Shown here: one piece after another, positions 35,789 to 44,433 of the stretch | Layout of the letters: every line of letters begins with the position of its first letter | Numbering within the stretch: position 1 is the stretch's first letter | Assembly: GCA_937926975.1 (NCBI GenBank) | Contig: CALBCJ010000011.1 | Location: forward strand, 199,917-263,916 | From: an uncultured Propionibacteriaceae bacterium | GTDB taxonomy: Bacteria > Actinomycetota > Actinomycetes > Propionibacteriales > Propionibacteriaceae | Direction of reading: 5' to 3' | Length of the DNA stretch: 64,000 bases | Made by a program: the position numbers and the translations under genes | The notes under the pieces: model-generated | The model's database searches: none | Told to the model about the DNA's origin: nothing | Seen by the model: the letters and a program-made list of their open reading frames with translations, nothing else

Positions 35789-36700
35789 CTAGATCCGCAG
35801 CCTCCACCGCCGGCTCTTGCGGCGCAGCGCCCGCCGCTCCGGGCCAGCAGCCTCCCAGGCGTCGGGGTGAGCGGCCAGCCACCGGTACGAGTACCAGGCG
35901 TACGGGATGTGCAGCAGGTACAAGGCGTCGATGACCAGCACGGTCAGCAGCGGCTGGGTCATCAGCGCGGCCAGCAGCACCACCGCAGCCAGGAGCAGGA
36001 ACGGGACCCGGCCGGGGCTGACCTTGGCGGTCTTGGCGGAGAAGGTCGGCAGCCGGGAGAAGGCCAGCGCCGCGATCGTCACGAGCCACAGCGAGGTCGT
36101 CACCGGGCTGCACCACCAGCCGTCGCCGAAGCGGACCTTGGTGAGCACCGGGACCAGCGCCAGCAGCGCTGCCGCCGGGGCCGGGACCCCGACGAAGAAC
36201 TCCTTGGTGAAGGCGGGCCGGTTCGGGTCGTCCAGCAGCGTGTTGAACCGGGCCAGCCGCAGCACGATGCAGGCCGCGTACACCACCACCGCGATCCAGC
36301 CCCAGTCGCGGGTCGCCCCGCTGTGGGGGTGGATCACGATGAAGTACGTGATCAGGGCCGGCGTCACCCCGAAGCCGATGGCGTCGCACAGGGAGTCGAG
36401 CTCGGCTCCCATCTTCGAGGTCGCCGACAGCAGCCGGGCCAGCCGCCCGTCGAGGGCGTCCAGCACAGCCGCCAGGCCCACCAGGCCCAGCGCTAGCAGC
36501 GGCTTGCCGTCAGCTGCGTACCGGGCGCCGCTGAGCCCGCAGGCCAGCGCAGCCAGGGTGACCACTGTCGGCAGCAGCAGGATCCCGCGGTTGCGCTGCC
36601 GAGGCTGGTCGTGGGCCTCCAGCACGTCAAGGGCCTCCTCCACCTCCTCGGTGGTGAGGTCGTCCCTGCGGTGCCGCTTCGGGCGTCGAGAGCCAGCCAC
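35789..36700 (-). CDS. pssA: CDP-diacylglycerol-serine O-phosphatidyltransferase
   Basis: A 303-residue membrane enzyme that makes phosphatidylserine from CDP-diacylglycerol and serine. The CDP-alcohol phosphotransferase motif is complete: DALDGRLARLLSATSKMGAELDSLCD shows D-x2-DG-x2-AR-x8-G-x3-D-x3-D. About eight hydrophobic segments are visible. It starts at GTG 36700, three bases after the psd stop, forming the usual psd-pssA operon for phosphatidylethanolamine synthesis. Confidence 0.94.
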   Translation of the reverse strand: MAGSRRPKRHRRDDLTTEEVEEALDVLEAHDQPRQRNRGILLLPTVVTLAALACGLSGARYAADGKPLLALGLVGLAAVLDALDGRLARLLSATSKMGAELDSLCDAIGFGVTPALITYFIVIHPHSGATRDWGWIAVVVYAACIVLRLARFNTLLDDPNRPAFTKEFFVGVPAPAAALLALVPVLTKVRFGDGWWCSPVTTSLWLVTIAALAFSRLPTFSAKTAKVSPGRVPFLLLAAVVLLAALMTQPLLTVLVIDALYLLHIPYAWYSYRWLAAHPDAWEAAGPERRALRRKSRRWRLRI

Positions 36701-36703
36701 GGC

Positions 36704-37417
36704 TCAGCCCAGCACGGCAAGCAGGGTCTCGCCGCCCACCGCGTGCTGCCCGACCTGCGGGAGCAGGGTCGTCCCGGCCGGCAGGTAGGTGTCGACCCGA
36801 GAGCCGAACCGGATCAGCCCGTACGTCTGGGCCAGCTGGAGCCAGTCGCCGGGAGCCACCTCGCAGAGGATCCGGCGGGCCACCAGGCCGGCGATCTGGA
36901 CCACCCCGACCGCGGTCTGGTCGTCGGTCTCCAGCCGCAGGCAGCAGCGCTCGTTCTGGGTGGACGCCTCGACGACGTCGGCGGGCAGGAACTGGCCCGG
37001 GGTGTGGACCACCTCGGCGACCCGGCCCGCCAGCGGGGCCCGCTGGACGTGGACGTCGAGCACCGACAAGAAGATGCTGACCCGGGGCAGCGGGGCGTCG
37101 CCCAGCCCCAGCTCCGGCGGTGGGACCGCCTCGTCGACCAGGGTGACCTCACCGTCGGCCGGCGCGACCACCGCGCCCGACCGGGTCGGTGGGACCCGGT
37201 CCGGGTGCCGGAAGAAGTACGCGATCGCACCGGCTGTCAGCAGAGAGGCCCGCCGCAGCCAGCCGTAGCGCCAGCCGAGCAGCCCCACCACCACCGGGAC
37301 CGCGGCGAAGCGGCGTCCCTCGGGGTGGATCGGGGGTACGGCAGCCTTCACCAGTCCCCAGAGGTGCTGGGGCAGCGGCTCGCGCTGCGCCCCTTCAGGT
37401 CGTGGTCGCCCTGCCAT
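36704..37417 (-). CDS. psd: Phosphatidylserine decarboxylase proenzyme
   Basis: A 237-residue PSD-A-type proenzyme that forms a pyruvoyl cofactor by self-cleavage and decarboxylates phosphatidylserine to phosphatidylethanolamine. The motif GLIRFGSRVDTYLP contains the Gly-Ser cleavage site in the LGST-like position. VVAPADGEVTLVDE and FLSVLDVHVQRAPLAG are the catalytic Asp and His regions. A short hydrophobic N-terminal stretch fits membrane association. The ATG has a GGGGAG site and a GATACT box at 37439-37444 (minus) as a possible promoter. Confidence 0.94.
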   Translation of the reverse strand: MAGRPRPEGAQREPLPQHLWGLVKAAVPPIHPEGRRFAAVPVVVGLLGWRYGWLRRASLLTAGAIAYFFRHPDRVPPTRSGAVVAPADGEVTLVDEAVPPPELGLGDAPLPRVSIFLSVLDVHVQRAPLAGRVAEVVHTPGQFLPADVVEASTQNERCCLRLETDDQTAVGVVQIAGLVARRILCEVAPGDWLQLAQTYGLIRFGSRVDTYLPAGTTLLPQVGQHAVGGETLLAVLG

Positions 37418-37453
37418 GTCTCCCCTTGTCAGTAATGAGTATCCAGGTCATTC

Positions 37454-37490
37454 TTCCATGGGGCGGGTCAGTTTCCATGAGGCGGGTCAG
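37454..37490. repeat. Two 18-bp direct repeats
   Basis: TTCCATGGGGCGGGTCAG (37454-37471) and TTCCATGAGGCGGGTCAG (37473-37490) differ at one base. The second copy overlaps the stop codon of the TrpB2 gene, in the 69-bp gap before psd. Confidence 0.75.
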
Positions 37491-38797
37491 GCGTCGGTCA
37501 TCCGGCCCGACAGGAACTCCTGGTAGGCGGGCAGGTCGAGCTGGCCCGACCCCGACACCCCGATCAGGATCGTCGGCGACTCGCCCGCCTCGGCCGCGGC
37601 ACGGGCCTGACGGACCGCCCCCGCGATGGCGTGGTTGGACTCCGACGCCGGCACGATCCCCTCGGCCCGGGCGAACAGGGTGCCGGCCTGGAAGGCCTCC
37701 AGCTGCCCGATCGCGGTGGCCTTCAGCAGCCCCTCGTGGTAGGCGTGAGAGACCAGCGGCGCCATCCCGTGGTAGCGCAGCCCGCCGGCGTGGACCGGGT
37801 CCGGGACGAAGTCGGCGCCCAGCGTGTACATCTTCAGCAGCGGCGTCATTCCCGAGGCGTCGCCGTGGTCGTAGCGGTACTCGCCCTGGGTGAGGCTGGG
37901 GGCTGCCTGCGGCTCGCAGGCCCAGATCTCGGTGGCCGCCCTGCCGGCCAGGTTCTCCCGTACGAACGGGAAGGCGATGCCGCCCAGGTTGGACCCGCCG
38001 CCAGCGCAGGCGAAGAGGTAGTCCACCGTCTCGCCGAAGAGAGCCAGCTGCTTGACCGCCTCCAGCCCGATCACCGACTGGTGCAGCAGCACGTGGTTCA
38101 TCACCGACCCCAGCGAGTAGTTGCAGGCCGGGTCCTCAGTGGCTACCTCGACCGCCTCGGAGATCGCCATCCCCAGCGATCCCGGGGTGTCGGGGAAGCG
38201 CTCCCGCAGCGCCCGGCCAGCGCCCGTCAGGTCGGAGGGGGAGGGGTGGACGGTGGCCCCGAAGGTCTCCATCAGCACGTGCCGGTACGGCTTCGAGTCG
38301 TACGTGGAGCGGACCTGGAAGACCTCGCACTCCAGGCCGAAGGCCTCCGCGGCGAAGGCCAGGGCCGAGCCCCACTGCCCGGACCCGGTCTCGGTGACCA
38401 CCTTCGTCATCCCGGCCTGGGCATTCGCGTACGCCTGGGCTGCGGCCGAGTTGGTCTTGTGGCTGCCGACCGGGGATGCGCCCTCGTACTTGTAGTAGAT
38501 CCGGGCCGTGGTGCCGAGCGCCTGCTCCAGCCGGCGGGCCCGGGCCAGCGGGGACGGGCGCCAGAGCTTGTACAGCTCGCGGACCGGCTCGGGGATCTCA
38601 ACCCAGCGCTCGGTGGTGACCTCCTGCTCGATCAGCCCGGGCGGGAAGATCGCACTCAGCTCGTCGGGCTGCAGCGGCTCCCCGGTCGTCGGGGACAGCG
38701 GCGACGGGGGCGGGGTGGGCAGGTCAGCGACGATGTTGTACCAGTGAGTGGGGATCTCCGACTCGGGGAGGACCACGTGCGTCAGGTCTTCGGTCAC
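37487..38797 (-). CDS. TrpB2-type tryptophan synthase beta chain
   Basis: A 436-residue PLP enzyme of the TrpB2 subgroup, which is longer than TrpB1 and usually encoded away from trpA. The PLP lysine is in GASPVGSHKTNSA, the phosphate cradle is CAGGGSNLGGIAFPF and the conserved ETGSGQWGSALAFA follows the lysine. TrpB2 condenses indole with serine, probably salvaging free indole; some members use O-phosphoserine. No trpA or trp operon gene is near. It starts at GTG 38797 with a TATCGT box 7 nt upstream. Confidence 0.93.
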   Translation of the reverse strand: MTEDLTHVVLPESEIPTHWYNIVADLPTPPPSPLSPTTGEPLQPDELSAIFPPGLIEQEVTTERWVEIPEPVRELYKLWRPSPLARARRLEQALGTTARIYYKYEGASPVGSHKTNSAAAQAYANAQAGMTKVVTETGSGQWGSALAFAAEAFGLECEVFQVRSTYDSKPYRHVLMETFGATVHPSPSDLTGAGRALRERFPDTPGSLGMAISEAVEVATEDPACNYSLGSVMNHVLLHQSVIGLEAVKQLALFGETVDYLFACAGGGSNLGGIAFPFVRENLAGRAATEIWACEPQAAPSLTQGEYRYDHGDASGMTPLLKMYTLGADFVPDPVHAGGLRYHGMAPLVSHAYHEGLLKATAIGQLEAFQAGTLFARAEGIVPASESNHAIAGAVRQARAAAEAGESPTILIGVSGSGQLDLPAYQEFLSGRMTDA

Positions 38798-38804
38798 TCC
38801 CGCG

Positions 38805-38810
38805 ACGATA
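38805..38810 (-). promoter_or_regulatory. -10 box of leaderless trpB2 promoter
   Basis: Minus-strand TATCGT ends 7 nt before GTG 38797. Confidence 0.45.
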
Positions 38811-38958
38811 GCGGCTGGGCAGAGCCCGGCCCGAGGTCAGTATCACCCCGCGAGAGGCAGCGACTGTAGCCGCCGTGACAAGCCTGGACGAGGAGTGGTC
38901 TGGAGCCTGGGTGGCAGGGGCGAGGCTGTCGACCGTACGGCTCGAGGCGGGCGGGACC

Positions 38959-38983
38959 GGGCCGGGCACAACCGTGCCGGCCC
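38959..38983 (-). terminator. Hairpin terminator after the Xaa-Pro aminopeptidase gene
   Basis: Arms 38959-38969 and 38974-38983 pair (GGGCCG and GCAC with GTGC and CGGCCC, one bulged G) around an AACC loop, 29 bp past the stop at 39012. Confidence 0.6.
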
Positions 38984-39011
38984 GCGTCGACGACCGGTGG
39001 CGAAGGGCCGC

Positions 39012-40466
39012 TCAGGCGCTGCCGGCCAGCAGCGGGGCCATCCAGGCCTCGAGCTCGTCGGGGTCGGTCGGGAGCTGGTCCGACAGCACCTCGCAGCCGT
39101 CCTCGGTGATCACGATGTCGTCCTCGATCCGGACCCCGATCCCGCGCAGCGGCTCGGGAACCATCAGGTCGGCGGAGCGCAGGTAGATTCCCGGCTCGAC
39201 CGTGATCACCATCCCCGGCCGCAGGGTCCCCTCGCGGTACACCTCCCGGCGGGCCTGGGCGCAGTCGTGCACGTCGAGCCCCAGGTGGTGGGAGGTTCCG
39301 TGCACCATCCAGCGCCGGTGCTGGCCGCCCTGGTCGCTCAGCGACTCCTCCGGGGGTACCGGCAGGATCCCCCACTCGGCCAGCCGCCGGGCGACCACGG
39401 CGACCGCGGCGTCGTGGACGGCGGAGAACGTGACGCCCGGCCTGGCGGCGGCGATCCCGGCCCGCTGCGCCTCCAGCACCGCCTCGTACACCTGGCGCTG
39501 CTCGGGCGTGAAGCGCCCGCTCACCGGCAGCGTACGGGTGACGTCCGCCGTGTACAGGGAGTCGAGCTCCACCCCGGCGTCCAGCAGCAGCAGGTCTCCG
39601 TTGCGCAGGTCGCCGTCGTTGCGGATCCAGTGCAGGGTGTTCGCGTGGTCGCCGCTGGCGGCGATGGTGTCGTAGCCGACCGCGTTGCCGGCGTGACGGG
39701 CGTACAGGCCGAAGACCCCTTCGACCCAGCGCTCGCCGCGGCCCCGGCGGACGGCCTCCGGGAAGGAGCGGACCACAGCCTCGAACCCGGCAGCGGTCGC
39801 GACGCAGGCCTGCCGCACCTGGTCGACCTCGAAGGTGTCCTTGACCAGCCGCAGCTCGCTGACCGCCACCTCCAGCTCCTCGTCGCGGTCGAGCTGCTCG
39901 CCGCCGCGGCGCTGGTCGACCAGCGCCACCACCTCGGCCCCGGCCCGCAGCACCCGGGTGGGGACAGCCGGGTCGAGAGCCTCCGGCAGGGTCCGGACGT
40001 GGGCGCAGGGCAGCGCCGTCCAGGCGCTCATCTCAGCCAGTGACTCACGCTGCCCGACCCACATCTCGCCGTAGCGGGGGCTGGAGTAGAACTCCTCGTC
40101 CTCTCGGGGCGCCCGCGGCGAGAAGTACAAGGTGGGGGCGTGGCCGTCGGCCGTCGGCTCCAGCACCAGGACCGCGTCCGGCTCCCGGTCGCAGCCGAGC
40201 CCGCTCAGGTAGGCGAAGGCGGTGTGGGGACGGAACCGGTAGTCGGTGTCGTTGGAGCGGACCTGCAGCCCACCGGCCGGGACCACCAGCCGCTCGCCCG
40301 GGAACAGCGCCGACAGCCGGGCGCGACGGGCCGCGGTGTAGGCGGTCGCCGGCAGCGGCTGCGGCACGGTGTCGTCGTACGGGGCCCAGTCCTGGCAGAT
40401 GAAGGCCTTGAAGGCGTCACTGAAGGGGATCTGCCGGTTCGGCAGCTTGGGCTGCTGGGTGCTCAC
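39012..40466 (-). CDS. pepP: Xaa-Pro aminopeptidase (aminopeptidase P)
   Basis: A 484-residue M24-family dinuclear metallopeptidase that removes N-terminal residues preceding proline. The N-terminal creatinase-like domain (about 1-230) is followed by the pita-bread domain. Its metal ligands are in LLLDAGVELDSLYTADVTRT (two Asp), GTSHHLGLDVHD (His), ITVEPGIYL (Glu) and IEDDIVITEDG (Glu). GTG 40466 has an AAGGAGT site, so this gene is read from a leadered transcript, unlike most neighbours. It is divergent from the zinc-ribbon gene. Confidence 0.94.
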   Translation of the reverse strand: MSTQQPKLPNRQIPFSDAFKAFICQDWAPYDDTVPQPLPATAYTAARRARLSALFPGERLVVPAGGLQVRSNDTDYRFRPHTAFAYLSGLGCDREPDAVLVLEPTADGHAPTLYFSPRAPREDEEFYSSPRYGEMWVGQRESLAEMSAWTALPCAHVRTLPEALDPAVPTRVLRAGAEVVALVDQRRGGEQLDRDEELEVAVSELRLVKDTFEVDQVRQACVATAAGFEAVVRSFPEAVRRGRGERWVEGVFGLYARHAGNAVGYDTIAASGDHANTLHWIRNDGDLRNGDLLLLDAGVELDSLYTADVTRTLPVSGRFTPEQRQVYEAVLEAQRAGIAAARPGVTFSAVHDAAVAVVARRLAEWGILPVPPEESLSDQGGQHRRWMVHGTSHHLGLDVHDCAQARREVYREGTLRPGMVITVEPGIYLRSADLMVPEPLRGIGVRIEDDIVITEDGCEVLSDQLPTDPDELEAWMAPLLAGSA

Positions 40467-40490
40467 AGGTACTCCTTGCTCTCTCCCGGC

Positions 40491-40496
40491 AGTCTA
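40491..40496 (-). promoter_or_regulatory. -10 box for pepP (leadered)
   Basis: Minus-strand TAGACT lies 24 nt before GTG 40466, with AAGGAGT between them. Confidence 0.5.
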
Positions 40497-40565
40497 GGCA
40501 GGGCGGCTGAGGCCGGCGGGCCTGCTCGGTTCGCTGATCGGCCCTGGCCAGGCCGGGCGGCCCGG

Positions 40566-40571
40566 TAGAGT
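40566..40571 (+). promoter_or_regulatory. -10 box for the zinc-ribbon/RNB operon (leadered)
   Basis: TAGAGT lies 28 nt before the ATG at 40600, with a consensus AGGAGGT at 40588-40594. Confidence 0.55.
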
Positions 40572-40599
40572 ACGGGGCCACAACCACAGGAGGTGCGCC

Positions 40600-41331
40600 A
40601 TGCAGGCCGACCCGTCAGCACAGCTCAGACTGCTGGACCTGCAGCGGATCGACACCGCGATCAGCCAGCTGGAGCACCGGGCCAAGACCCTGCCCGAGCA
40701 CGCCCAGCTGAAGCAGCACCAGGCCGTCCGGGCCACCCTGGCGCAGGAGCTGGTGGCTGCCGAGACCGTGGTCAGCGACGCCACCGCCGCCCAGAAGCGC
40801 GCCGAGTCCGACCTGGAGCCGGTCCGGGCCCGGCTGGTACGCGACCAGCAGATGGTGGACGACGGCGGCGTCACCGACCCCAAGGTGCTGCGGAGCATGC
40901 TCGACGAGATCGAGCACCTCGTGGGCCGGATCGCCACCCTGGAGGACAGCGAGCTGGAGCTGATGCAGGCCCTCGAGGACGCCGAGCAGGCCCGTGACCA
41001 GGTCCGCCAGCGCAAGACCGAGGTCGAGGACCAGATGCGGGCGCTGATCGCGACCCGGGACCAGGCGGTGGCGCAGCTGTCGGCCGACGTGGCCGCCGAG
41101 CGCGGCCGCCGGGGGCAGGTGGTCAAGGACCTGCCGGCCGGGCTGGTTGACCTGTACGAGAAGGTCCGGGCCCGCTCCGGGTACGGAGCGGCCGAGCTCA
41201 AGGGCCGCCGCTGCACCGGCTGCGGGCTGGAGGCCACCCCCGCCGACTACAACCGCTACCAGGCCGCACCCGCGAACGAGGTGCTGCGCTGCGAGGAGTG
41301 CTCCGCGGTCCTGGTCCGGACGGAGCGGTAG
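40600..41331 (+). CDS. Coiled-coil C4 zinc-ribbon protein (CT398/CdsZ-like)
   Basis: A 243-residue cytoplasmic protein. Residues ~10-180 are heptad-rich coiled coil, and the C-terminus carries a four-cysteine zinc ribbon seen as RRCTGCGLEATP and LRCEECSAVLVR. The fold is that of CT398/CdsZ proteins, which are widespread in actinobacteria. In Chlamydia the homologue interacts with secretion components, but the general role is unknown; nucleic-acid or protein scaffolding is plausible. The stop TAG shares its G with the GTG start of the next gene (TAGTG), so translation is coupled. Confidence 0.9.
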   Translation: MQADPSAQLRLLDLQRIDTAISQLEHRAKTLPEHAQLKQHQAVRATLAQELVAAETVVSDATAAQKRAESDLEPVRARLVRDQQMVDDGGVTDPKVLRSMLDEIEHLVGRIATLEDSELELMQALEDAEQARDQVRQRKTEVEDQMRALIATRDQAVAQLSADVAAERGRRGQVVKDLPAGLVDLYEKVRARSGYGAAELKGRRCTGCGLEATPADYNRYQAAPANEVLRCEECSAVLVRTER

Positions 41332-42764
41332 TGCCGGCCCGCCAGATCGTCGCCCCGGTCGAGGTCCCGGCGCCGATCGCCGACGGCCTGGCCCGGCTGC
41401 GCCAGGGCCTGGGGATCCCCGACGCCTTCCCGGCAGCAGCCCTGGCAGCGGCCGAGGCCAGTGCCGCCCAGCCGCGCCCGCTGCCCGAGCTGGACCGGAC
41501 CGACATCGAGCTGGTGACCATCGACCCGCCCGGGTCGATGGACCTGGACCAGGCGCTCCACCTGGCCCGCAGCCGGCGCGGCTTCACCGTGCACTACGCG
41601 ATCGCTGACGTCGCGGCCTGGGTGTCCCCCGGCGACCCGGTCGACCAGGAGGCCTGGCGCCGGGGGCAGACCTACTACTCCCCGCACCAGCGGGCCCCGC
41701 TGCACCCGCCCCGGCTCAGTGAGGACGCCGCCTCGCTGCTGGCCGACGGGCGAGCCCGGCCGGCTCTGCTGTGGACCGTCGAGCTCGACCCGGACGGGCT
41801 GCAGACCTCGGCCCGGGTCGAGCGGGCGGCGGTCCGCAGCCGGGCCCGCCTCACGTACGAGGAGGTTCAGGCTCAGATCAACGCCGGCACCGCGAGCGAG
41901 TCGCTGCAGCTGCTGAAGACCATCGGGGGGCTGCGGGAGGCGCAGGAGGTGGCCCGTGGCGGGGTCAGCCTGGCGATCCCGGAGCAGGAGGTCGTGACCG
42001 ACCAGGGCCAGTGGCGGCTGCACTACCGGGCCGGGCTGCCGGTTGAGGGCTGGAACGCGCAGGTCTCCCTGCTCACCGGGGCCGCAGCCGCCGAGATCAT
42101 GGTCGCCGGCAAGGTCGGGATCCTCCGTACCCTGCCGCCGGCCGAGCAGGCCTCGGTCGACAAGCTGTACCGGACCGCCAAGGGGCTCCAGATCCGCTGG
42201 CCAGGCTCGATGAGCTACCCCGAGATGGTCCGCTCGCTCGACCCGGCCATCCCCGCCCACCAGGCGATGACCCAGGCCTGCACGTGGCTGTTCCGCGGCG
42301 CCGGCTACCTGCCCTTCGACGGTGAGGTGCCCGACCAGAACCTGCAGCACGGGGCGCTGGCGATGCGCTACGCCCACACCACCGCGCCGCTGCGGCGGCT
42401 GGTCGACCGGTACGTGCTGGAGGCCTGCCGGGCACTGGTCGCCGGTGAGGAGGTGCCGGGCTGGGTCCGCCAGGCGCTGCCGAGCCTGCCGCAGGTGATG
42501 GCGGAGTCCGACTCCCGGGCCAAGAAGTACGAGCGCGGCATCGTCGACCTGATAGAGACCCTGGTGCTGCAGCCGCAGGTCGGGCAGACCTTCCCGGCCG
42601 TGGTGGTCGAGGTCGACCGGAACGGGCGCAGCGGCACCGTGGTGCTGAGCGAGCCGCCGGTCGAGGCCCGGGTCGAGGGCCAGGTCGAGCTGGGCGCCGA
42701 GATCAGGGTCCGACTGGTCGAGGCCGACCCGGGGCAGGGCCGGGTCCGGTTCGCCACCGCCTGA
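41331..42764 (+). CDS. RNB domain-containing ribonuclease (RNase II/R family)
   Basis: A 477-residue protein. The catalytic RNB domain starts near residue 55 with DIELVTIDPPGSMDLDQALHL, holding the Asp cluster that binds two Mg2+ ions. HYAIADVAAWVSPGD and the Tyr-containing YYSPHQRAPLHPPRLSEDAASLL follow. It lacks the cold-shock and S1 domains of E. coli RNase II/R, a shortened form common in actinobacteria; a small beta-rich C-terminal part remains. It degrades RNA 3' to 5'. GTG 41331 begins inside the stop codon of the zinc-ribbon gene. Confidence 0.92.
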   Translation: MPARQIVAPVEVPAPIADGLARLRQGLGIPDAFPAAALAAAEASAAQPRPLPELDRTDIELVTIDPPGSMDLDQALHLARSRRGFTVHYAIADVAAWVSPGDPVDQEAWRRGQTYYSPHQRAPLHPPRLSEDAASLLADGRARPALLWTVELDPDGLQTSARVERAAVRSRARLTYEEVQAQINAGTASESLQLLKTIGGLREAQEVARGGVSLAIPEQEVVTDQGQWRLHYRAGLPVEGWNAQVSLLTGAAAAEIMVAGKVGILRTLPPAEQASVDKLYRTAKGLQIRWPGSMSYPEMVRSLDPAIPAHQAMTQACTWLFRGAGYLPFDGEVPDQNLQHGALAMRYAHTTAPLRRLVDRYVLEACRALVAGEEVPGWVRQALPSLPQVMAESDSRAKKYERGIVDLIETLVLQPQVGQTFPAVVVEVDRNGRSGTVVLSEPPVEARVEGQVELGAEIRVRLVEADPGQGRVRFATA

Positions 42765-42808
42765 CTCCCTGGCCAGGCTCCTGGCTCCGCCCCCGAGCCG
42801 GTGACCGG

Positions 42809-43027
42809 TCAGGCCAGCTGGTCGACCTCGGCGGTGATCGCCGCCACGGTCTGGGGACTCACCAGCTCGCCTCCCATCGCGACGGCCTGCTGAACCGGCA
42901 TCCCGCTCGCCATCTGCAGCACCGGGTTGCTGCTCAGGCCGGGGGCGTGGCGGTCCAGAATGGCGACCACCTCCGGGTCGCGCAGCAGCTCGCCGAGCGT
43001 GGTGCGGGACAGGTCGTAGCGGGCCAT
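42809..43027 (-). CDS. Small hypothetical protein next to rnpB
   Basis: A 72-residue protein. Its pattern, LGELLRDPEVVAILDRHAPGLSSNPVLQMASGMPVQQAVAM and then a Val/Ile-rich end, resembles a small helical domain. I recall it as a C-terminal appendage of some larger actinobacterial enzymes, but I cannot name a family with certainty. The ATG at 43027 has GAAGGAG upstream, 5 nt before it. It lies directly downstream of rnpB on the same strand. Confidence 0.65.
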   Translation of the reverse strand: MARYDLSRTTLGELLRDPEVVAILDRHAPGLSSNPVLQMASGMPVQQAVAMGGELVSPQTVAAITAEVDQLA

Positions 43028-43070
43028 CGGTGCTCCTTCGGGCGTGGTGAGACAGGGCCAAGCGTAGGGG

Positions 43071-43451
43071 ACGAGCCGGCCTGTAAGCCGGATTCTGTGG
43101 CCCCGAGGGGCCGGTGACCATCCATCTGCGACCGCTGTTGCCAGCGGCCTTCGCGCAGCCGCGCGTGCGACCTACCCGACAGCTCGGGCGAGCAGCCCTC
43201 CAACGCTGTCGCAGGCCCGAAGGCCCTTGTGGTCTTGCTCCGGGTGGGGTTTACCGAGCCACCCCAGTCACCTGGGGTGCTGGTGGTCTCTTGCACCACC
43301 GTTTCACCCTTACCCGCCCCGAGAGGCGGGCGGTCTGTTCTCTGTGGCACTGTCCCGCGGGTCGCCCCGGGTGGGTGTTACCCACCACCCTGCTCTGCGG
43401 AGTCCGGACTTTCCTCGACCCGTACGGGCCGCGGTCACCCGGCCGGCTCGT
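43071..43451 (-). ncRNA. rnpB: RNase P RNA component, class A
   Basis: The catalytic RNA that removes 5' leaders from pre-tRNAs. On the minus strand the conserved GAGGAAAGTCCGGACT (complement of 43401-43416) is near the 5' end. AATCCGGCTTACAG (complement of 43081-43094) is near the 3' end. The two ends pair as P1: ACGAGCCGGCC at 43451-43441 with GGCCGGCTCGT at 43081-43071. The length is about 381 nt. A TACACT promoter box sits just upstream. It lies between map and the 72-residue gene on the same strand. Confidence 0.95.
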
Positions 43452-43460
43452 CCGGTGACG

Positions 43461-43466
43461 AGTGTA
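43461..43466 (-). promoter_or_regulatory. -10 box of rnpB
   Basis: Minus-strand TACACT, 9 nt upstream of the P1 5' end at 43451, matches the expected transcription start. It lies 5 bp downstream of the map stop codon. Confidence 0.6.
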
Positions 43467-43471
43467 CGGGG

Positions 43472-44338
43472 TCAGGCGACGGTCAGCACCTCGGCGCCGG
43501 TCTCGGTGACCACCAGGGTCTGCTCCCACTGGGCGACCCGGGAGCCGTCGTTGGTGACCACGGTCCAGCCGTCGTCCCACTGGTGCGAGTGGTAGTCACC
43601 CAGGCACAGCATCGGCTCGATGGTGAAGGTCATCCCGGGCTCGATCACGGTGGTATGGCGGGGCTCGTCGTAGTGGAGGACGACCAGCCCGGAGTGGAAG
43701 GCGGTGTGCACCCCGTGGCCGGTGTAGTCGCGCACCACGCCGTACCCGAAGCGGTGGGCGTAGGACTCGATCACCCGCCCGATGATGTTGATCTGCCGAC
43801 CCGGGACGACGGCCTTGATGGCCCGCTCCATGGCGGTCTTGGTGCGCTCCATGAGCAGCCGCGAGGCCTCGTCCAGCTCGCCGCAGGCGAAGGTGCCGCA
43901 GTTGTCGCCGTGCACGCCGTTCTTGAAGGCCGTGACGTCGATCTTGACCAGGTCACCCTCCTCCAGCGGGCGGGCGTCGGGGATCCCGTGGCAGATCACC
44001 TCGTTGACCGAGGTGCAGATGGCCTTTGGGAACGGCGGCGCCCCGGCGCTGCCCGGGTAGCGCAGCGCCGACGGGTACGCGCCGTGGTCACACATGAACT
44101 CGTGGGCGACCGCGTCCAGCTCGTCGGTGGTCACTCCCGGCTGGATCCGGCTGGCGGCCTCGGCCATCGCCTGGGCCGCGATCCGGCCCGACTCGCGCAT
44201 CAGCTCGATGGTCTCGGCCGACTGGACGTGCGAGCCGGTGTACCGGGCCGCCCGTGCCTTCCCCACGTACTCGGGGCGCGGAATCGACTCCGGCACCGGT
44301 CGTAGCGGGGACACGGGATAGGGTTCGACGCGGGTCAC
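43472..44338 (-). CDS. map: Methionine aminopeptidase, type I
   Basis: Removes the initiator methionine from new proteins. The 288 residues include an N-terminal extension of about 40 residues with RPEYVGKARAARY, as in the long MetAP of mycobacteria. The catalytic domain has HGIPDARPLEEGDLVKIDVTAFKNGVHGDN (two metal Asp), YTGHGVHTAFH (His), FTIEPML (Glu) and AQWEQTLVVTE (Glu). GTG 44338 was chosen because TATCAT lies 8 nt upstream and the conserved region follows; a much longer open frame to 44965 has no family similarity. Confidence 0.94.
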   Translation of the reverse strand: MTRVEPYPVSPLRPVPESIPRPEYVGKARAARYTGSHVQSAETIELMRESGRIAAQAMAEAASRIQPGVTTDELDAVAHEFMCDHGAYPSALRYPGSAGAPPFPKAICTSVNEVICHGIPDARPLEEGDLVKIDVTAFKNGVHGDNCGTFACGELDEASRLLMERTKTAMERAIKAVVPGRQINIIGRVIESYAHRFGYGVVRDYTGHGVHTAFHSGLVVLHYDEPRHTTVIEPGMTFTIEPMLCLGDYHSHQWDDGWTVVTNDGSRVAQWEQTLVVTETGAEVLTVA

Positions 44339-44346
44339 GAGAGCGC

Positions 44347-44352
44347 ATGATA
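44347..44352 (-). promoter_or_regulatory. -10 box of leaderless map promoter
   Basis: Minus-strand TATCAT ends 8 nt before GTG 44338. Confidence 0.5.
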
Positions 44353-44433
44353 CCGAGCAGCCTTGAGGAAGGTCATGGGCGACGGGCAGTGGTCCGGCCA
44401 GCCGCTCCTCGTCGTCCGGCCGTCTAGAACGGT

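Noticed and set aside
43114..44305. Plus-strand open frames over rnpB and map
   Set aside because: They translate the complement of the RNase P RNA and of map; no homology is visible.
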